Shown piece by piece: positions 48,944 through 58,770 of a stretch of 64,000 bases of DNA (position 1 is the stretch's first letter; each line of letters opens with the position of its first letter). The notes below the pieces were generated by a model. The model was not told the origin of the DNA and searched no databases. It saw nothing but the letters and a program-made list of their open reading frames with translations. The stretch is taken from NCBI RefSeq assembly GCF_030532715.1, contig NZ_JAUNKO010000005.1, positions 186,001-250,000 on the forward strand, in the 5' to 3' direction. The position numbers were made by a program, and so were the translations under genes. The stretch is from Corynebacterium sp. (GTDB lineage: Bacteria; Actinomycetota; Actinomycetes; Mycobacteriales; Mycobacteriaceae).

Positions 48944-49350
48944 TCAGCGCCGTAACCCTGGACCGGGTTCGCAGCACCATGCAGGAGTTCGATATTGAAC
49001 TCGCCCCGCATGAAGAGGTGGCCACGGCAAACCTCAATGGTTTCCCAGTGACCTTCGCCGTGCTCAACACCGCGGTGTTGATTGTGCGCGCGGATCATAG
49101 CTTGGAGGAACCGGTTGCGGACGGTAACCCCGCGACGTTTTTGGCTTGCAACCACTTCAACGCGTTCAACTTTCAATGCAAGGCGGTGGTGATGGACCGC
49201 CTTGAAAACCTGGTTGTGCGCACCGAATGCGAGCTCATGGTGGCCGCCGGCATGACCGACGATCAGTTGCGCGCCGCGCTGAAAGAGGCGGTGGATAACG
49301 TTCTCCAAGCCCAAGAAGCCATCACCCAACTCGTGGATTCAATGTCTTAA
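48940..49350 (+). CDS. YbjN-like protein 2
   Basis: This 136-residue paralogue of its neighbours begins MISAVTLDRVRSTMQEFDIEL. The TLDRV start and the closing helix, LRAALKEAVDNVLQAQEAITQLVD, are typical of YbjN-like proteins. The ATG overlaps the previous stop in ATGA. The function is unknown. Translational coupling across the set suggests the proteins are made in equal amounts and perhaps act as a heteromer. Confidence 0.78.
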   Translation: MISAVTLDRVRSTMQEFDIELAPHEEVATANLNGFPVTFAVLNTAVLIVRADHSLEEPVADGNPATFLACNHFNAFNFQCKAVVMDRLENLVVRTECELMVAAGMTDDQLRAALKEAVDNVLQAQEAITQLVDSMS

Positions 49351-49832
49351 TGCTTAGCCCAAATCCTCTCTCCCGTGTCGTTGCCTGGCTAAACCACGCA
49401 AATTTGCCGTTTGAAATGGTCGGCGAAACCCTTCGCGTGCGCGCACAACGGTGGCATCTGGATTATTCCTATGATGCGACCTTCGATCAGCTGAAAGCGT
49501 TGTGCACGTGGGAGGGGAAACCGAGCTACCAAGACTTGGAAGAATTCATCACTTTTATCGCCGAGTGGAACTTCGAATTCCTCCAACCGATAGCAATCCT
49601 GGAAACCCCCACACCCACCACGATGGAGCTGCGGGGGCGGACCTCCCTACCGAACGCTTCCCTACTGCCCGCGCCGAACATTGAGGCGTTTGCCGCGGTG
49701 GCGTGGGTGGTGTCCCGCCAATTGATGTTCACCGCGGAGCGCACGCTCCCCGGCGGCAAGGTTGGTCTGGCCAACACGCATCCCTTTTTGATCCAGCCGG
49801 AGGCGCTGCGCAAAATGGGGCGCACCTCATGA
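49350..49832 (+). CDS. YbjN-like protein 3 (most divergent)
   Basis: The protein has 160 residues. NPLSRVVAWLNHANLPFEMVGETLRV corresponds to the TLDRV start of its neighbours, but the rest has drifted. It carries tryptophan-rich stretches (CTWEGKPSYQDLEEFITFIAEWNFEF) and a longer C-terminal tail. The ATG shares its A with the TAA stop of gene 2. No function is known. Confidence 0.72.
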   Translation: MLSPNPLSRVVAWLNHANLPFEMVGETLRVRAQRWHLDYSYDATFDQLKALCTWEGKPSYQDLEEFITFIAEWNFEFLQPIAILETPTPTTMELRGRTSLPNASLLPAPNIEAFAAVAWVVSRQLMFTAERTLPGGKVGLANTHPFLIQPEALRKMGRTS

Positions 49833-50275
49833 GGGCGCTCACCTTGGACCGGGTAGCCGCCGCGTTTCAAAATATTGGCGTGGAAACCGAGGCGGAACCC
49901 GACCAGCTCAATATTTTGCAGCTGCGTTTGCCTACCGCTGTGTCCGTGGAGTCCGGGCAACTACTGGTGCTCGCCTCGGATTGGGATTTGGAGCTGGATA
50001 ACACGCCGGAGCTGCAACGGGACCTGTTTTTCCGCATCAACGATTTTCATCGAAAATACTCCCGCATCAAAATTGCGGTGGACCCAGAACGTGAGCACGC
50101 TGTGCTTGCGCTGACCGACGTGCTGTCCTGCCACCCGGGCCTGAGCGATACCCTCCTGGAATTGACACTGCAACGAAGCCTGGGCGGGCTGATTCACGCC
50201 GCATATGAGCTCAGCTCCCAGATTCCTGGCGCCGATGTAAGCCCAGCTCCCACGGGTGAATGGGGCGGCGTCTAG
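49829..50275 (+). CDS. YbjN-like protein 4
   Basis: This 148-residue protein begins MRALTLDRVAAAFQNIGVETEAE, again with the LTLDRV motif of genes 1 and 2. It has a YbjN-like middle (ELQRDLFFRINDFHRKYSRIKIAV) and a C-terminal helix. The ATG overlaps the stop of gene 3 in ATGA. Its last codons and stop lie inside the left arm of a strong terminator hairpin. Confidence 0.78.
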   Translation: MRALTLDRVAAAFQNIGVETEAEPDQLNILQLRLPTAVSVESGQLLVLASDWDLELDNTPELQRDLFFRINDFHRKYSRIKIAVDPEREHAVLALTDVLSCHPGLSDTLLELTLQRSLGGLIHAAYELSSQIPGADVSPAPTGEWGGV

Positions 50276-50302
50276 CCCCCGCGTTTGACGACGCCGCCCC
50301 AT
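50260..50302. terminator. Bidirectional terminator between the YbjN operon and nusB
   Basis: GGGGCGGCGTC (50262-50272) pairs perfectly with GACGCCGCCCC (50290-50300), extended by AT on each side to 13 bp, with a 17-nt loop. The left arm contains the last codons of the fourth YbjN-like gene. It separates two convergent transcripts. Confidence 0.85.
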
Positions 50303-50320
50303 CTCACCCATGCTCCCCGA

Positions 50321-50881
50321 TTACGGTGCGTGGATGTCTCCGTCAGGTTCGGCGGCCTCTTCGCCAAGCACCACGATCGCCTCGTCTGCTTCGAGGGCGT
50401 TGATCGCGGCGAGTGCTTCGGCGCGGAGTTCCTCAATGTTTTTGGCCACCGCGTCGAGCACGGCGTTGATGTATGGTGCGGCGAAGTCGGTGGAGTATTC
50501 GCTGCCGAGTTCCACGCCTTCAACCACGGCGGTCTTCACGGGAACATCCGGATTGAACAGCATTTCCCATACCGCGATGCGCAGGATTGCCCGATCGACG
50601 GCGGGAATGCGCTCGAGCACCCAATTGTCGGCCAAGTAGCGGCCAACGGTGTCGTCGATGCTGTCCAGTTCGACGGCGACGCCGCCGACGATCTGTTGCG
50701 TGTATTCCGCCACTGGCGCTACAAGCGGATCGGGCTGCTGCGATAGTTCGATGCGGTCTTGGACGATCGCCACGGGGTCAACATCACGAAACTCCGCCTC
50801 GAACAAGATGTCTACCGCCCTGCGGCGGGCGCGGTAGCGGCTGCCGCGACGTTTCGCGGGATCTTGACGGGAAGTACTCAC
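50321..50881 (-). CDS. nusB: Transcription antitermination factor NusB
   Basis: NusB binds boxA RNA with NusE and promotes rRNA antitermination. The 186-residue all-helical protein has the family start [21 protein letters not shown] and the later [20 protein letters not shown] and [16 protein letters not shown]. The C-terminal tail is acidic and longer than usual. It follows efp after 11 nt; efp-nusB is a common pair. Confidence 0.97.
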   Translation of the reverse strand: MSTSRQDPAKRRGSRYRARRRAVDILFEAEFRDVDPVAIVQDRIELSQQPDPLVAPVAEYTQQIVGGVAVELDSIDDTVGRYLADNWVLERIPAVDRAILRIAVWEMLFNPDVPVKTAVVEGVELGSEYSTDFAAPYINAVLDAVAKNIEELRAEALAAINALEADEAIVVLGEEAAEPDGDIHAP

Positions 50882-50892
50882 GCCACCCCTGC

Positions 50893-51456
50893 CTAGTTGT
50901 TGACGCGCGAGATATAAGAACCGTCGCGGGTGTCAACCTTGAGCACGTTGCCGGTCTCAATAAACAGCGGCACCTGAATCTCGGCACCGGTTTCCAAGGT
51001 CGCGGGCTTGGTGCCACCGGTAGAACGGTCGCCTTGCAAACCAGGATCGGTGTGCTCCACCTTCAACTCCACAGACACCGGCAGTTCGGCGAACAGCGGT
51101 TCGCCCTCATGGAACGAAACCTGCACCACAGTGTTCTCCAGGAGGAACTTCGCACCGGCACCCATGAGGTGCGGGGCAACCTCGATCTGGTCATAGGTTT
51201 TATCGTCCATGAGCACGTAGTTGGTGCCGTCGTTATACAGGTAAGTCATGTCGCGGCGATCCACCGTCGCGGTTTCAACCTTGACGCCAGCGTTAAAAGT
51301 CTTGTCCACAACCTTGCCGGAGACGACGTCCTTTAGCTTCGTGCGTACAAAGGCGGGACCTTTACCCGGCTTCACGTGCTGGAACTCTATGATTTGCTGG
51401 AGCTTGCCCTCAAGCTTGAGCACAAGGCCGTTTTTAAAATCAGCGGTGGTTGCCAC
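50893..51456 (-). CDS. efp: Elongation factor P
   Basis: EF-P relieves ribosome stalling at polyproline. The 187-residue protein has the three beta-barrel domains; the conserved loop holding the modifiable residue reads [18 protein letters not shown], a KPGKG form as in other actinobacteria. The GTG at 51454-51456 gives [10 protein letters not shown], matching the family, with AGAAAG upstream. It lies between pepQ and nusB. Confidence 0.97.
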   Translation of the reverse strand: MATTADFKNGLVLKLEGKLQQIIEFQHVKPGKGPAFVRTKLKDVVSGKVVDKTFNAGVKVETATVDRRDMTYLYNDGTNYVLMDDKTYDQIEVAPHLMGAGAKFLLENTVVQVSFHEGEPLFAELPVSVELKVEHTDPGLQGDRSTGGTKPATLETGAEIQVPLFIETGNVLKVDTRDGSYISRVNN

Positions 51457-51505
51457 TGGGTCTTTCTCCCTACATAACAATGGTGCAATTGAGCCCCCCC
51501 CAATC

Positions 51506-52600
51506 CTACACCACAAGCAGCTGTTTACTTATTTTGGTGATAATCTCCGGCGCCCCGTTTGTAATGATCAACGTATCTTCGATTCGAACCCCACCTTTAC
51601 CAGGTACGTAAATACCCGGTTCGATCGTCAGTGTCATACCGGGTTCCAACGTTCCCGTGCCGGTCACCGCCGCCGTTGGGGGCTCGTGCACATCCAAACC
51701 AATCCCATGGCCCGTGGAATGCACAAAATACTCCCCGTAGCCCGCGGCGGTAATCACGTCCCGACAGGCACGATCCACATCCACCAACGCCGTACCCGGT
51801 GTCGCCGCGGCGACACCTGCCAGCTGCGCCTCCAACACAATGTTGTAGATCTCGGCGGTGAAGTCCGTGGTGTGATCCATGATCACGGTGCGGGTCATGT
51901 CGGAATTAAACCCAGCCATGTGCGCACCAAAATCGATGGTGACCAGATCCCCCGGCTCGAGTACCCGTCGGCTTGCCCCGTGATGCGGCTTCGCAGAATT
52001 CGGCCCGGAGGCAACAATCGTGTCAAAGCTGGGGCGTTCAGCGCCGAGCTTGCGCATCCGATACTCCAGGTCGGCGGCCACGTCGAGTTCCGTACGGCCC
52101 ACGGCGATTTCCCCCGCAGCCAGGAGATCTTCAAACGCTGTCACGGCTAATTGCGCCACTTCACGCAAGCGATCAAGCTCCACGGGGTCTTTGATCAGGC
52201 GGATGTTTTCCACCACGTCCGTCACTGGTACTAGGGTGACGTCCTCGCCACACGCTTGTTGCAGGGCGTCGAGCTCCGCCACGGACACGTACGCCGCCTC
52301 GTATCCGACTCGCCGCGGGCCGGTGATTTTTTGCAGCAACGCCGCGGCGCTTGGCCGCTCGATGATGGCCTTAATGTCCGGCACTTCCTCCGCGATTTGC
52401 GTGGTGTAGCGGCCGTCGGTGGCAATCGACGCGCTCAAATCCTTGTTCACCAGCAGCGCTGCGTTCGAGCCGGAAAACCCGGACAAGTATCGGACATGCG
52501 TTAAGTGGGTAATCAACATCGAATCGATGCGCTGACCGGCCAACGCCGCGGCAAGGGTGCGGCGGCGGGTGGCAAAACGGGTATCGGCAAGAAGTGTCAT
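51506..52600 (-). CDS. pepQ: M24 family aminopeptidase (Xaa-Pro peptidase)
   Basis: This 364-residue metallopeptidase would release N-terminal residues before proline. A creatinase-like N-terminal domain (about 10-130) is followed by a pita-bread catalytic domain with the metal ligands in [18 protein letters not shown] (two Asp), [14 protein letters not shown] (His), [13 protein letters not shown] and [10 protein letters not shown] (two Glu). All are intact. It lies between aroQ and efp, as in other corynebacteria. Confidence 0.93.
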   Translation of the reverse strand: MTLLADTRFATRRRTLAAALAGQRIDSMLITHLTHVRYLSGFSGSNAALLVNKDLSASIATDGRYTTQIAEEVPDIKAIIERPSAAALLQKITGPRRVGYEAAYVSVAELDALQQACGEDVTLVPVTDVVENIRLIKDPVELDRLREVAQLAVTAFEDLLAAGEIAVGRTELDVAADLEYRMRKLGAERPSFDTIVASGPNSAKPHHGASRRVLEPGDLVTIDFGAHMAGFNSDMTRTVIMDHTTDFTAEIYNIVLEAQLAGVAAATPGTALVDVDRACRDVITAAGYGEYFVHSTGHGIGLDVHEPPTAAVTGTGTLEPGMTLTIEPGIYVPGKGGVRIEDTLIITNGAPEIITKISKQLLVV

Positions 52601-52604
52601 GTTT

Positions 52605-53039
52605 TTACTGTACCGGCTTCTCGCCGCACACGTACTCTAATGCCAGCAGGTATCCGCGCACGCCAAGGCCTGCGATAACACCCCGCGCGATGGGGGAAAT
52701 GTAGCTGTGTTGACGGAAAGGTTCCCGCGCATGCACGTTCGAAATGTGGACCTCAATCACCAGGTCTAATTCCACGAGGGCGTCACGCAACGCTACTGAG
52801 GTGTGTGTCCAGCCGCCAGGGTTGATAATCACGGGCCGACCGTGGTCCGCAGCGTCGTGCACCCACTCGATGAGCTGCCCCTCGTAATTGGATTGCAGGA
52901 AGCTGACCTCCACGCCCAACTCCGCCGCTTTGGCGCGCACGCTCGCCTCCACGTCGGCGAGGGTGTCGGCGCCGTAAATTTCGGGTTGCCGCTTACCCAG
53001 GCGATCCAGGTTGGGGCCGTTTAACACTACAACATGCAT
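52605..53039 (-). CDS. aroQ: Type II 3-dehydroquinate dehydratase
   Basis: AroQ dehydrates 3-dehydroquinate in the shikimate pathway. The 144-residue type II enzyme has [18 protein letters not shown] (catalytic tyrosine and arginine loop), [32 protein letters not shown] and [18 protein letters not shown]. Its start overlaps the aroB 3' end by 13 nt. It is part of the aroC-aroK-aroB-aroQ operon. Confidence 0.98.
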   Translation of the reverse strand: MHVVVLNGPNLDRLGKRQPEIYGADTLADVEASVRAKAAELGVEVSFLQSNYEGQLIEWVHDAADHGRPVIINPGGWTHTSVALRDALVELDLVIEVHISNVHAREPFRQHSYISPIARGVIAGLGVRGYLLALEYVCGEKPVQ

Positions 53040-54106
53040 GGTTTGCTAATCCGTTCGTAGGCTTCCTGGAGGCTGGCCACGCTGGGATCCTCCAAGCGGG
53101 TGGTATCGCCGGGGCCAGTAAGCGCCACGAAGCGCAGCTTGCCCTCCCGGTTTTTCTTATCGCGCCCCATGCCAACCAAGAGTTCGTCGAAGCAACCTGC
53201 CTCATAGTTCACCGGTAACCCAATGGAACGCAGAATGTTGCGGTGGCGGTCGACGAACGCGGCGTCGATAAGCCCGTGGACGTTGGCGAGTTCGGCGATG
53301 AACATCATCCCCACCGCCACCGCGTTGCCGTGACGCCAGCGGAACGCCTCCCGCAACTCAACCGCGTGCCCGAACGTGTGTCCGTAATTGAGGATTTCGC
53401 GGAGGCCGGACTCCTGGAGATCGGCGGCCACCACGCGAGCCTTGACGGCGACGGAACGAGCGATCAGCTCCGGCAGGTACCCGTCCACACGCAGGCAGGC
53501 AGCGGGGTCCGACTCATACAATTCGAGGATCACGGGATCCGCGATGAAACCAGTTTTGATGATCTCCGCGGAACCAGCAATCAATTCCTCCGCCGGCAAG
53601 GTCCGCAAAAAGTCCAGGTCAATGCATACTGCGGCGGGCTCGTGGAAGGCCCCCACCAGGTTTTTCCCAGCATCGGTATTGATGCCGGTTTTCCCGCCGA
53701 CCGCCGCGTCAACCATCGCCAACAGCGTCGTGGGCACCTGAATCACGTCAATGCCGCGCATCCAACACGCAGCGACGAACCCCGCCAAATCCGTTACCGC
53801 TCCCCCGCCAAGCCCGATGATGACATCGCGCCGCCCCATGCCGAGTTCACCACATTGTTCCCACAGCTCGCCGGCGACGGTGAGGGTTTTCCCAGCCTCC
53901 GCGTCCGGCACCTCCGCCGCATACACCGAGCGGCCCGTAGCCCGCAGCGCGTCTGCAAGCTGGTCAGCCGCGGCAGCCAGGGGCTCTTGGTGGATGATCA
54001 ACACATTGCGGCATTCGGCGCGCACCGCAGCCACGATCTGCGGGGTCACCCCGTGATCGATCGTGACGTCGTAAGGGGAGGCTCCGGTCACGGAGATCAC
54101 GGTCAT
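53027..54106 (-). CDS. aroB: 3-dehydroquinate synthase
   Basis: AroB forms 3-dehydroquinate from DAHP using NAD and zinc. The 359-residue protein has [23 protein letters not shown] (NAD-binding), [22 protein letters not shown], the zinc ligands in [10 protein letters not shown] and [11 protein letters not shown], and a late [12 protein letters not shown]. It lies between aroK (3 nt gap) and aroQ (overlap). Confidence 0.98.
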   Translation of the reverse strand: MTVISVTGASPYDVTIDHGVTPQIVAAVRAECRNVLIIHQEPLAAAADQLADALRATGRSVYAAEVPDAEAGKTLTVAGELWEQCGELGMGRRDVIIGLGGGAVTDLAGFVAACWMRGIDVIQVPTTLLAMVDAAVGGKTGINTDAGKNLVGAFHEPAAVCIDLDFLRTLPAEELIAGSAEIIKTGFIADPVILELYESDPAACLRVDGYLPELIARSVAVKARVVAADLQESGLREILNYGHTFGHAVELREAFRWRHGNAVAVGMMFIAELANVHGLIDAAFVDRHRNILRSIGLPVNYEAGCFDELLVGMGRDKKNREGKLRFVALTGPGDTTRLEDPSVASLQEAYERISKPCML

Positions 54107-54109
54107 GGG

Positions 54110-54640
54110 TTAAGTGTCCTTTCCGGGGGTATCCATGTGCGTTTCCAGGTAGTTCAGTACGTCCGTAACCACCTGTCGGGGGGTGCGCCCGTCGGTGCGC
54201 GCACGGTACCCCGCAACTTCACGGTACAGCGGTGTGCGCTCCTGCAGCAGCTGCCGGTACCGTTGTTCGGGGTCGGCCGCGGCCAACACGGGCCGCGAAT
54301 CATCCGCCGAGGTGCGCCGCACGCCTTCCTCCGCGGACACGTCCACCCACACTACGCAATGCTCAGCGAGCAGGTCGCGGTTGGCTTCGGTGACCACCGC
54401 CCCGCCCCCCAAACTGACCACACCACTCGTGCCCAGCGCTTCGGCAACCTTGCCGGCCTCCAACTCGCGGAAACCTTCTTCCCCAAGGTCGGCGTACACT
54501 TCGCCGCACGGGCGCCCGGTTGCCTCCTCAATAAGATGATCGGAATCCACCAGCGTGGTGTTGAGGGCGTGCGCCAGTCGCCGCCCAATGGTGGATTTTC
54601 CAGCCCCGGGGGGCCCTACCAGAACTACGCGTGGCGACAT
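54110..54640 (-). CDS. aroK: Shikimate kinase
   Basis: AroK phosphorylates shikimate. The 176-residue protein has the P-loop VGPPGAGKSTIGRRLA, LVDSDHLIEEATGRP, GGGAVVTEAN and the lid RTPLYREVAGYRARTDGR. The ATG at 54640 overlaps the aroC stop in TAATG; the frame extends upstream but MSPRVVLVG is the homologous start. Confidence 0.97.
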   Translation of the reverse strand: MSPRVVLVGPPGAGKSTIGRRLAHALNTTLVDSDHLIEEATGRPCGEVYADLGEEGFRELEAGKVAEALGTSGVVSLGGGAVVTEANRDLLAEHCVVWVDVSAEEGVRRTSADDSRPVLAAADPEQRYRQLLQERTPLYREVAGYRARTDGRTPRQVVTDVLNYLETHMDTPGKDT

Positions 54641-55845
54641 TAAAACTCCAAACGGTGGTGCACCTGTTGAAGGTAGCAATCAATATTGCATTTGGTTTCG
54701 GCGAGGCTGTCACCGCCGAACTTTGCCAAGACGGCGCGGGCGAGGACGAGCGCAACCATAGCTTCCGCCACCACACCCGCCGCAGGCACCGCACACACAT
54801 CCGAACGCTGGTGGATTGCATTGGCCGCAGCCCCCGTGGCCAAATCCACCGTTTTCAGCGCGCGCGGCACCGTGGAAATCGGTTTCATAGCGGCCCGCAC
54901 CACCAGCGCCTGGCCGTTGGTCATGCCACCTTCCAGGCCACCCGCACGATTGCTCAGCCGCGCAATCTCACCGGCTTCATCACGGACCATTTCGTCATGC
55001 GCTTGGGAGCCGCGGCGGCGCGCGTTGGCAAACCCTTCGCCGATTTCCACACCCTTAATCGCCTGAATGCCCATGACGGCGGCCGCGAGCTGCGCGTCGA
55101 GGCGATCCTCCCCGGATACGTGGGAGCCCAATCCGATGGGCAGGCCATGCACCACTACCTCAACCACACCGCCGAGGGTGTCCCCGGCCTTTTTCGCGGC
55201 TTCAATCTCGGCAATCATGCTGGCCTCGGCGTCGGCGCCGAACGCGCGCACTGGGGAGGCGTCGATGCGCTCAAGGTCGGCGAACTCGGGCAACGGGCCA
55301 GTGTAAGGATCCGAATCACCGATGGAAACTACGTGCGAAACCACCTCGACGCCGAGCGCCTCCCGCAGGAAGTTACGGGCCAGCGTCGCCGCGGCGGTGC
55401 GGGCGGCGGTTTCCCGGGCAGAAGCCCGCTCCAGCACGGGACGCGCCTCCGCAAACCCGTATTTGATCATGCCGGCAAAGTCGGCGTGGCCGGGGCGCGG
55501 ACGCGTCAACTGGGCACCGCGGCCGGAGCTAAACGCCGCGGCAACCTCGGGATCATCGGTGTCCACGGGATCGGAGTTCATCAGGGTGGTCCACTTCGGC
55601 CACTCCGTGTTTCCGATCATGATTGCTACCGGGCCGCCCATGGTGAACCCGTGGCGCACGCCCCCGAGCACCGTCACCTCGTCGGCCTCGAACTTCATGC
55701 GCGCCCCACGGCCGTAGCCGAGGCGCCGCCGCGCAAGCTGGGCGGAAATGTCCGCACGAGTGAGCGGTACCCCCGCGGGCATATGCTCAACCATTGCGAC
55801 GAGCGCCTGACCGTGGGATTCACCAGCTGTTGTCCATCGAAGCAT
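54640..55845 (-). CDS. aroC: Chorismate synthase
   Basis: AroC converts EPSP to chorismate with reduced FMN. The 401-residue protein has [53 protein letters not shown] and [19 protein letters not shown], all typical. Homology begins at this ATG. There is no ribosome site before it (CACAATACACAAC), so it may be translated from a leaderless or weakly initiated message. It heads the aroC-K-B-Q operon. Confidence 0.97.
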   Translation of the reverse strand: MLRWTTAGESHGQALVAMVEHMPAGVPLTRADISAQLARRRLGYGRGARMKFEADEVTVLGGVRHGFTMGGPVAIMIGNTEWPKWTTLMNSDPVDTDDPEVAAAFSSGRGAQLTRPRPGHADFAGMIKYGFAEARPVLERASARETAARTAAATLARNFLREALGVEVVSHVVSIGDSDPYTGPLPEFADLERIDASPVRAFGADAEASMIAEIEAAKKAGDTLGGVVEVVVHGLPIGLGSHVSGEDRLDAQLAAAVMGIQAIKGVEIGEGFANARRRGSQAHDEMVRDEAGEIARLSNRAGGLEGGMTNGQALVVRAAMKPISTVPRALKTVDLATGAAANAIHQRSDVCAVPAAGVVAEAMVALVLARAVLAKFGGDSLAETKCNIDCYLQQVHHRLEF

Positions 55846-55895
55846 GTTGTGTATTGTGTCACGAACACACCGCCCAATAAAACACGACCCCCCAA

Positions 55896-56276
55896 TTAAA
55901 AGCCGCACAAACAAACCCCAAACGTTGCGGCAAGCATGCCCGGCCCGTGCGCGACAACCCGCTGGCCTGTGGCCACACCGACCACCACCGTGACTAGCGA
56001 CGCCCCACCTACCGCCACACACCACCCCAACACCCCGTTCGCCGCGGCAACAACGCCGAGCGATGCGGCCAGCTTAATATCTCCGCCACCGAACCCCGGC
56101 AAGACCAGATAGATGCCCGCCCACGCCACACCACCGAGCAGCCACCACGGTTGTTCGGAGACCGCCCACACCGTGACGGCCACGATGGCCGGCACCGTGA
56201 ACACGTCCGGCAATCTACGAAAACAAGTGTCAATCCCGGACAGGATCACGGCCCACACAATGATGGCCACCCACAC
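55896..56276 (-). CDS. Small A24-family prepilin peptidase
   Basis: This 126-residue membrane protein has about four hydrophobic segments. The two aspartates of A24 aspartic peptidases are present: D16 in [18 protein letters not shown] and D66 in [14 protein letters not shown]. The protein is the short form, without the cysteine-rich methylase part of full TadV/PilD enzymes. It would cut the leader of Tad- or type IV-pilin-like proteins, none of which are visible here. It starts at a GTG, and aroE lies directly upstream. Confidence 0.85.
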   Translation of the reverse strand: MWVAIIVWAVILSGIDTCFRRLPDVFTVPAIVAVTVWAVSEQPWWLLGGVAWAGIYLVLPGFGGGDIKLAASLGVVAAANGVLGWCVAVGGASLVTVVVGVATGQRVVAHGPGMLAATFGVCLCGF

Positions 56277-56306
56277 CCCGATGCATCCCCTTGGTTTTGC
56301 TGCTAG

Positions 56307-57107
56307 CTACCGCGCCTCTTCCAACGCTTTCAGCATAGCTCCCCGCGGAGCGGCATGCCCGGTGAACTGCTCAAACTGGCAGAACGCCTGGTGTGCCAGC
56401 ATCACGTGCCCACCCACCGCAGGCACCCCACGTCGCTGGGCGGCACGCACCAGTGGTGTGGGCCATGGATCATAAATCACATCCAGCACGGGTTGGGCTG
56501 CCAGCTCGTCTTCCATGCCTTGGATCGCCGCCGAGGGCACGGTAGAAATCACCACATCGGCACCTGCCACTTGCGCAGCAGCCGCAGCCGACAGCGGGCG
56601 CAATGCAAACCCCACCCCCGGCACCAACGGCTGTAGCTCGGCGGTTTTATCGGAACGGTTCAACACCGTGATGTTGCGAAATCCAAGCTGTGCGAGGGCC
56701 CACAACGCGGGGCGGGCGGTACCGCCGCCGCCGACTACGATCGCGTGCTCCCGTGCGCTCACCCCAAGCTCCGCGAACGCTCCGGCAACACCCTCACAAT
56801 CGGTGTTGTCCGCCCGCCACCCGCTCGCGGTTCGCACGAGGGTGTTTGCGCTGCCGATGGCGCGCGCCCGCTCCGTAGCGGCGTCAGCGAATTGCAGGGC
56901 CGCGAACTTTCCGGGCATGGTCACGGAAAGCCCGACGTAGGCATCGTCGGCTCCGGCCACCACCCGCGACAGAGCGGCTGCGTCGCATTCGATCCGGCCG
57001 TAATCCCAGTGCGTCAGGCCCAACGCGGCGTAGCCGGCGTTGTGCAGCACCGGCGACAAGGAATGCTCGATCGGCTTGCCCAGCACTGCGGCGCGGTGGG
57101 TGATCAT
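56307..57107 (-). CDS. aroE: Shikimate dehydrogenase
   Basis: AroE reduces 3-dehydroshikimate with NADPH. The 266-residue protein has AVLGKPIEHSLSPVLHNAGY (substrate binding), VTMPGKFAAL (lysine), NTDCEG and VVGGGGTARPALWAL (nucleotide). In VTMPGKF the family's usual N (VTxPxK) site is kept at the lysine. The ATG overlaps the mltG stop by 4 nt. Confidence 0.94.
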   Translation of the reverse strand: MITHRAAVLGKPIEHSLSPVLHNAGYAALGLTHWDYGRIECDAAALSRVVAGADDAYVGLSVTMPGKFAALQFADAATERARAIGSANTLVRTASGWRADNTDCEGVAGAFAELGVSAREHAIVVGGGGTARPALWALAQLGFRNITVLNRSDKTAELQPLVPGVGFALRPLSAAAAAQVAGADVVISTVPSAAIQGMEDELAAQPVLDVIYDPWPTPLVRAAQRRGVPAVGGHVMLAHQAFCQFEQFTGHAAPRGAMLKALEEAR

Positions 57108-58264
57108 CGATTACTGTCCAACACGCCGTTGTGGATTGCCTGATCGGTGTCGGCGATATGCTCCTCGAAGGTGTTGTTAAACACCGTGGTGCCGTCCTTG
57201 TCGATGGTGACGAAGAACAACCAATCACCCTGTTCCGGATTCTCCATCGCTTCGATGGCTTCGATGGAGGGCGAGGCAATCGGAGTTTCCGGCAGCCCAT
57301 CCTTGGCATAGGTATTCCAAGGCGTGACGCGCTGTCGGTCTTCGTCCGTGGTGGCGATTTCCTGCTCGGTGACGTCATAGTTCACCGTGGAGTCAAACTC
57401 CAAGCGCATCGGCTTGTGCAGGCGGTTCAAAATGACGCGCGCCACCTTGGCAAAATCATTTTTCGGCGCTTCCCGCTCGATGAGCGACGCCGCGGTCAGC
57501 AGCTCGTACGGCGACAACCCGACCGCCTGTGCGCGCTCGACGATGCCAGTCTTGTTGTACTCTTTCGCCGAATCAGAAATCAGGCGGGTAAGCAACGAGA
57601 GCGCGTCGTCTTCCGGGTTGATCACGTACTCGCCTGGGGAGATCATGCCCTCCAGTCGTTTCGGATCGTCGCCGCGGGCGGTCACCTGCTGCAACGCCCA
57701 ATCCGGGACGCCGAGTTCAGTAGGCGGGGTTTGCGCAGCGACTCGTTGCAACTCAGCAACCTGAATGCAGTTTTTGCTGCCTTCCGTACAGGTTGCATCA
57801 GAAATTTGACGCAAAATTCCCAGCCTGGTTTGCCCACCAACAACTTTGACGTCCATGAGTGTTGCGCCGCCAGGTACGTGCAGCGTAGGCACCCGGTTAG
57901 CGGGATCTAAGAGGGCCGCTACCGCGGACTCAGCGCTCATTTCTTTCTGCACCCGGTACACACCAGGTTTCACACTGCCTGCGTCGGGGTTGCTATTAGC
58001 CGCCATTTGGAAAGCGCCGTTGGTTTGCACCACGCCGAGTTCCACCAGTTTGGGGCCAAGTTCGGAAATGCTGGACCCTTCTGGGATCTCCACCGACACC
58101 TGTTCGCCGTTGCCGGTACCCACGAAATCGCGTGTGCTTGGTGGGTTGGTGCGCATGTACCCGATGTACACCACTGCACTGATGATTAGAATCAACGTAG
58201 CAATGAGAATTGCGATGCCGCGCTGCCGGCGTTTCGCGTACGTTGGTTCCTTACGTAGCCTCAT
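57104..58264 (-). CDS. mltG: Endolytic murein transglycosylase MltG
   Basis: MltG cuts nascent peptidoglycan glycan strands at the membrane and helps to set their length. The 386-residue protein has a short basic N-terminal tail, a membrane helix (about 17-37), a LysM-like subdomain and the YceG catalytic domain with [16 protein letters not shown] (catalytic glutamate) and [10 protein letters not shown]. The ATG at 58262-58264 lies inside the end of ruvX, preceded by GGAAGG; the frame extends 29 codons upstream without homology. Confidence 0.93.
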   Translation of the reverse strand: MRLRKEPTYAKRRQRGIAILIATLILIISAVVYIGYMRTNPPSTRDFVGTGNGEQVSVEIPEGSSISELGPKLVELGVVQTNGAFQMAANSNPDAGSVKPGVYRVQKEMSAESAVAALLDPANRVPTLHVPGGATLMDVKVVGGQTRLGILRQISDATCTEGSKNCIQVAELQRVAAQTPPTELGVPDWALQQVTARGDDPKRLEGMISPGEYVINPEDDALSLLTRLISDSAKEYNKTGIVERAQAVGLSPYELLTAASLIEREAPKNDFAKVARVILNRLHKPMRLEFDSTVNYDVTEQEIATTDEDRQRVTPWNTYAKDGLPETPIASPSIEAIEAMENPEQGDWLFFVTIDKDGTTVFNNTFEEHIADTDQAIHNGVLDSNR

Positions 58265-58760
58265 GATCGCCTTCCTGCTGTCGGAGGTTTGCAGCCCTTC
58301 CATCCAGCCAAGATTGTAGGATTTCCACCGCCGCAGCCTGATCGACCACACTACGACCTTTACGAGAGTTTACGCCGGAAGCCTGCAAAGCCCGGGTAGC
58401 CACAGCGGTGGTGAGTCGCTCATCACACATTCGAACTGGGAGCCCAGTGCGACGTCGAACCCGAAATGCAATTTCCTCCGCGTGCCGAACGCTTTTGGAA
58501 CCGTTGCCCTGAAGATCGCGCGGCAACCCCACCACAATTTCAACCACTTCGTAGGAGTTCGCAAGCTCCACGATGCGGTCAATGTCGCCTTGGTCTCGAC
58601 CCTTAAAACGGCTGAGACGGCGAACCGTCTCAACCGGGGTGGCGAGCATGGCGCTGCGGTCTGACACCGCCACCCCGATCCTTACGGTACCCACATCGAG
58701 GCCAAGGCGACGCCCCAGCCCGGGATCATCTTCACCAGGGGTATCAGCTAAAACTTTCAT
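58251..58760 (-). CDS. ruvX: Putative pre-16S rRNA nuclease YqgF/RuvX
   Basis: This 169-residue RNase H-fold protein would mature the 5' end of 16S rRNA. It has [47 protein letters not shown] and the final [15 protein letters not shown]. It is placed between alaS and mltG, its usual place in actinobacteria, and overlaps mltG by 14 nt. Confidence 0.96.
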   Translation of the reverse strand: MKVLADTPGEDDPGLGRRLGLDVGTVRIGVAVSDRSAMLATPVETVRRLSRFKGRDQGDIDRIVELANSYEVVEIVVGLPRDLQGNGSKSVRHAEEIAFRVRRRTGLPVRMCDERLTTAVATRALQASGVNSRKGRSVVDQAAAVEILQSWLDGRAANLRQQEGDHEAT

Positions 58761-58770
58761 AAGGCGCAGG

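Noticed and set aside
53243..54643. A 466-codon plus-strand frame opposite aroB and aroK
   Set aside because: It is the mirror of two clear shikimate genes and has no domain or start signal.
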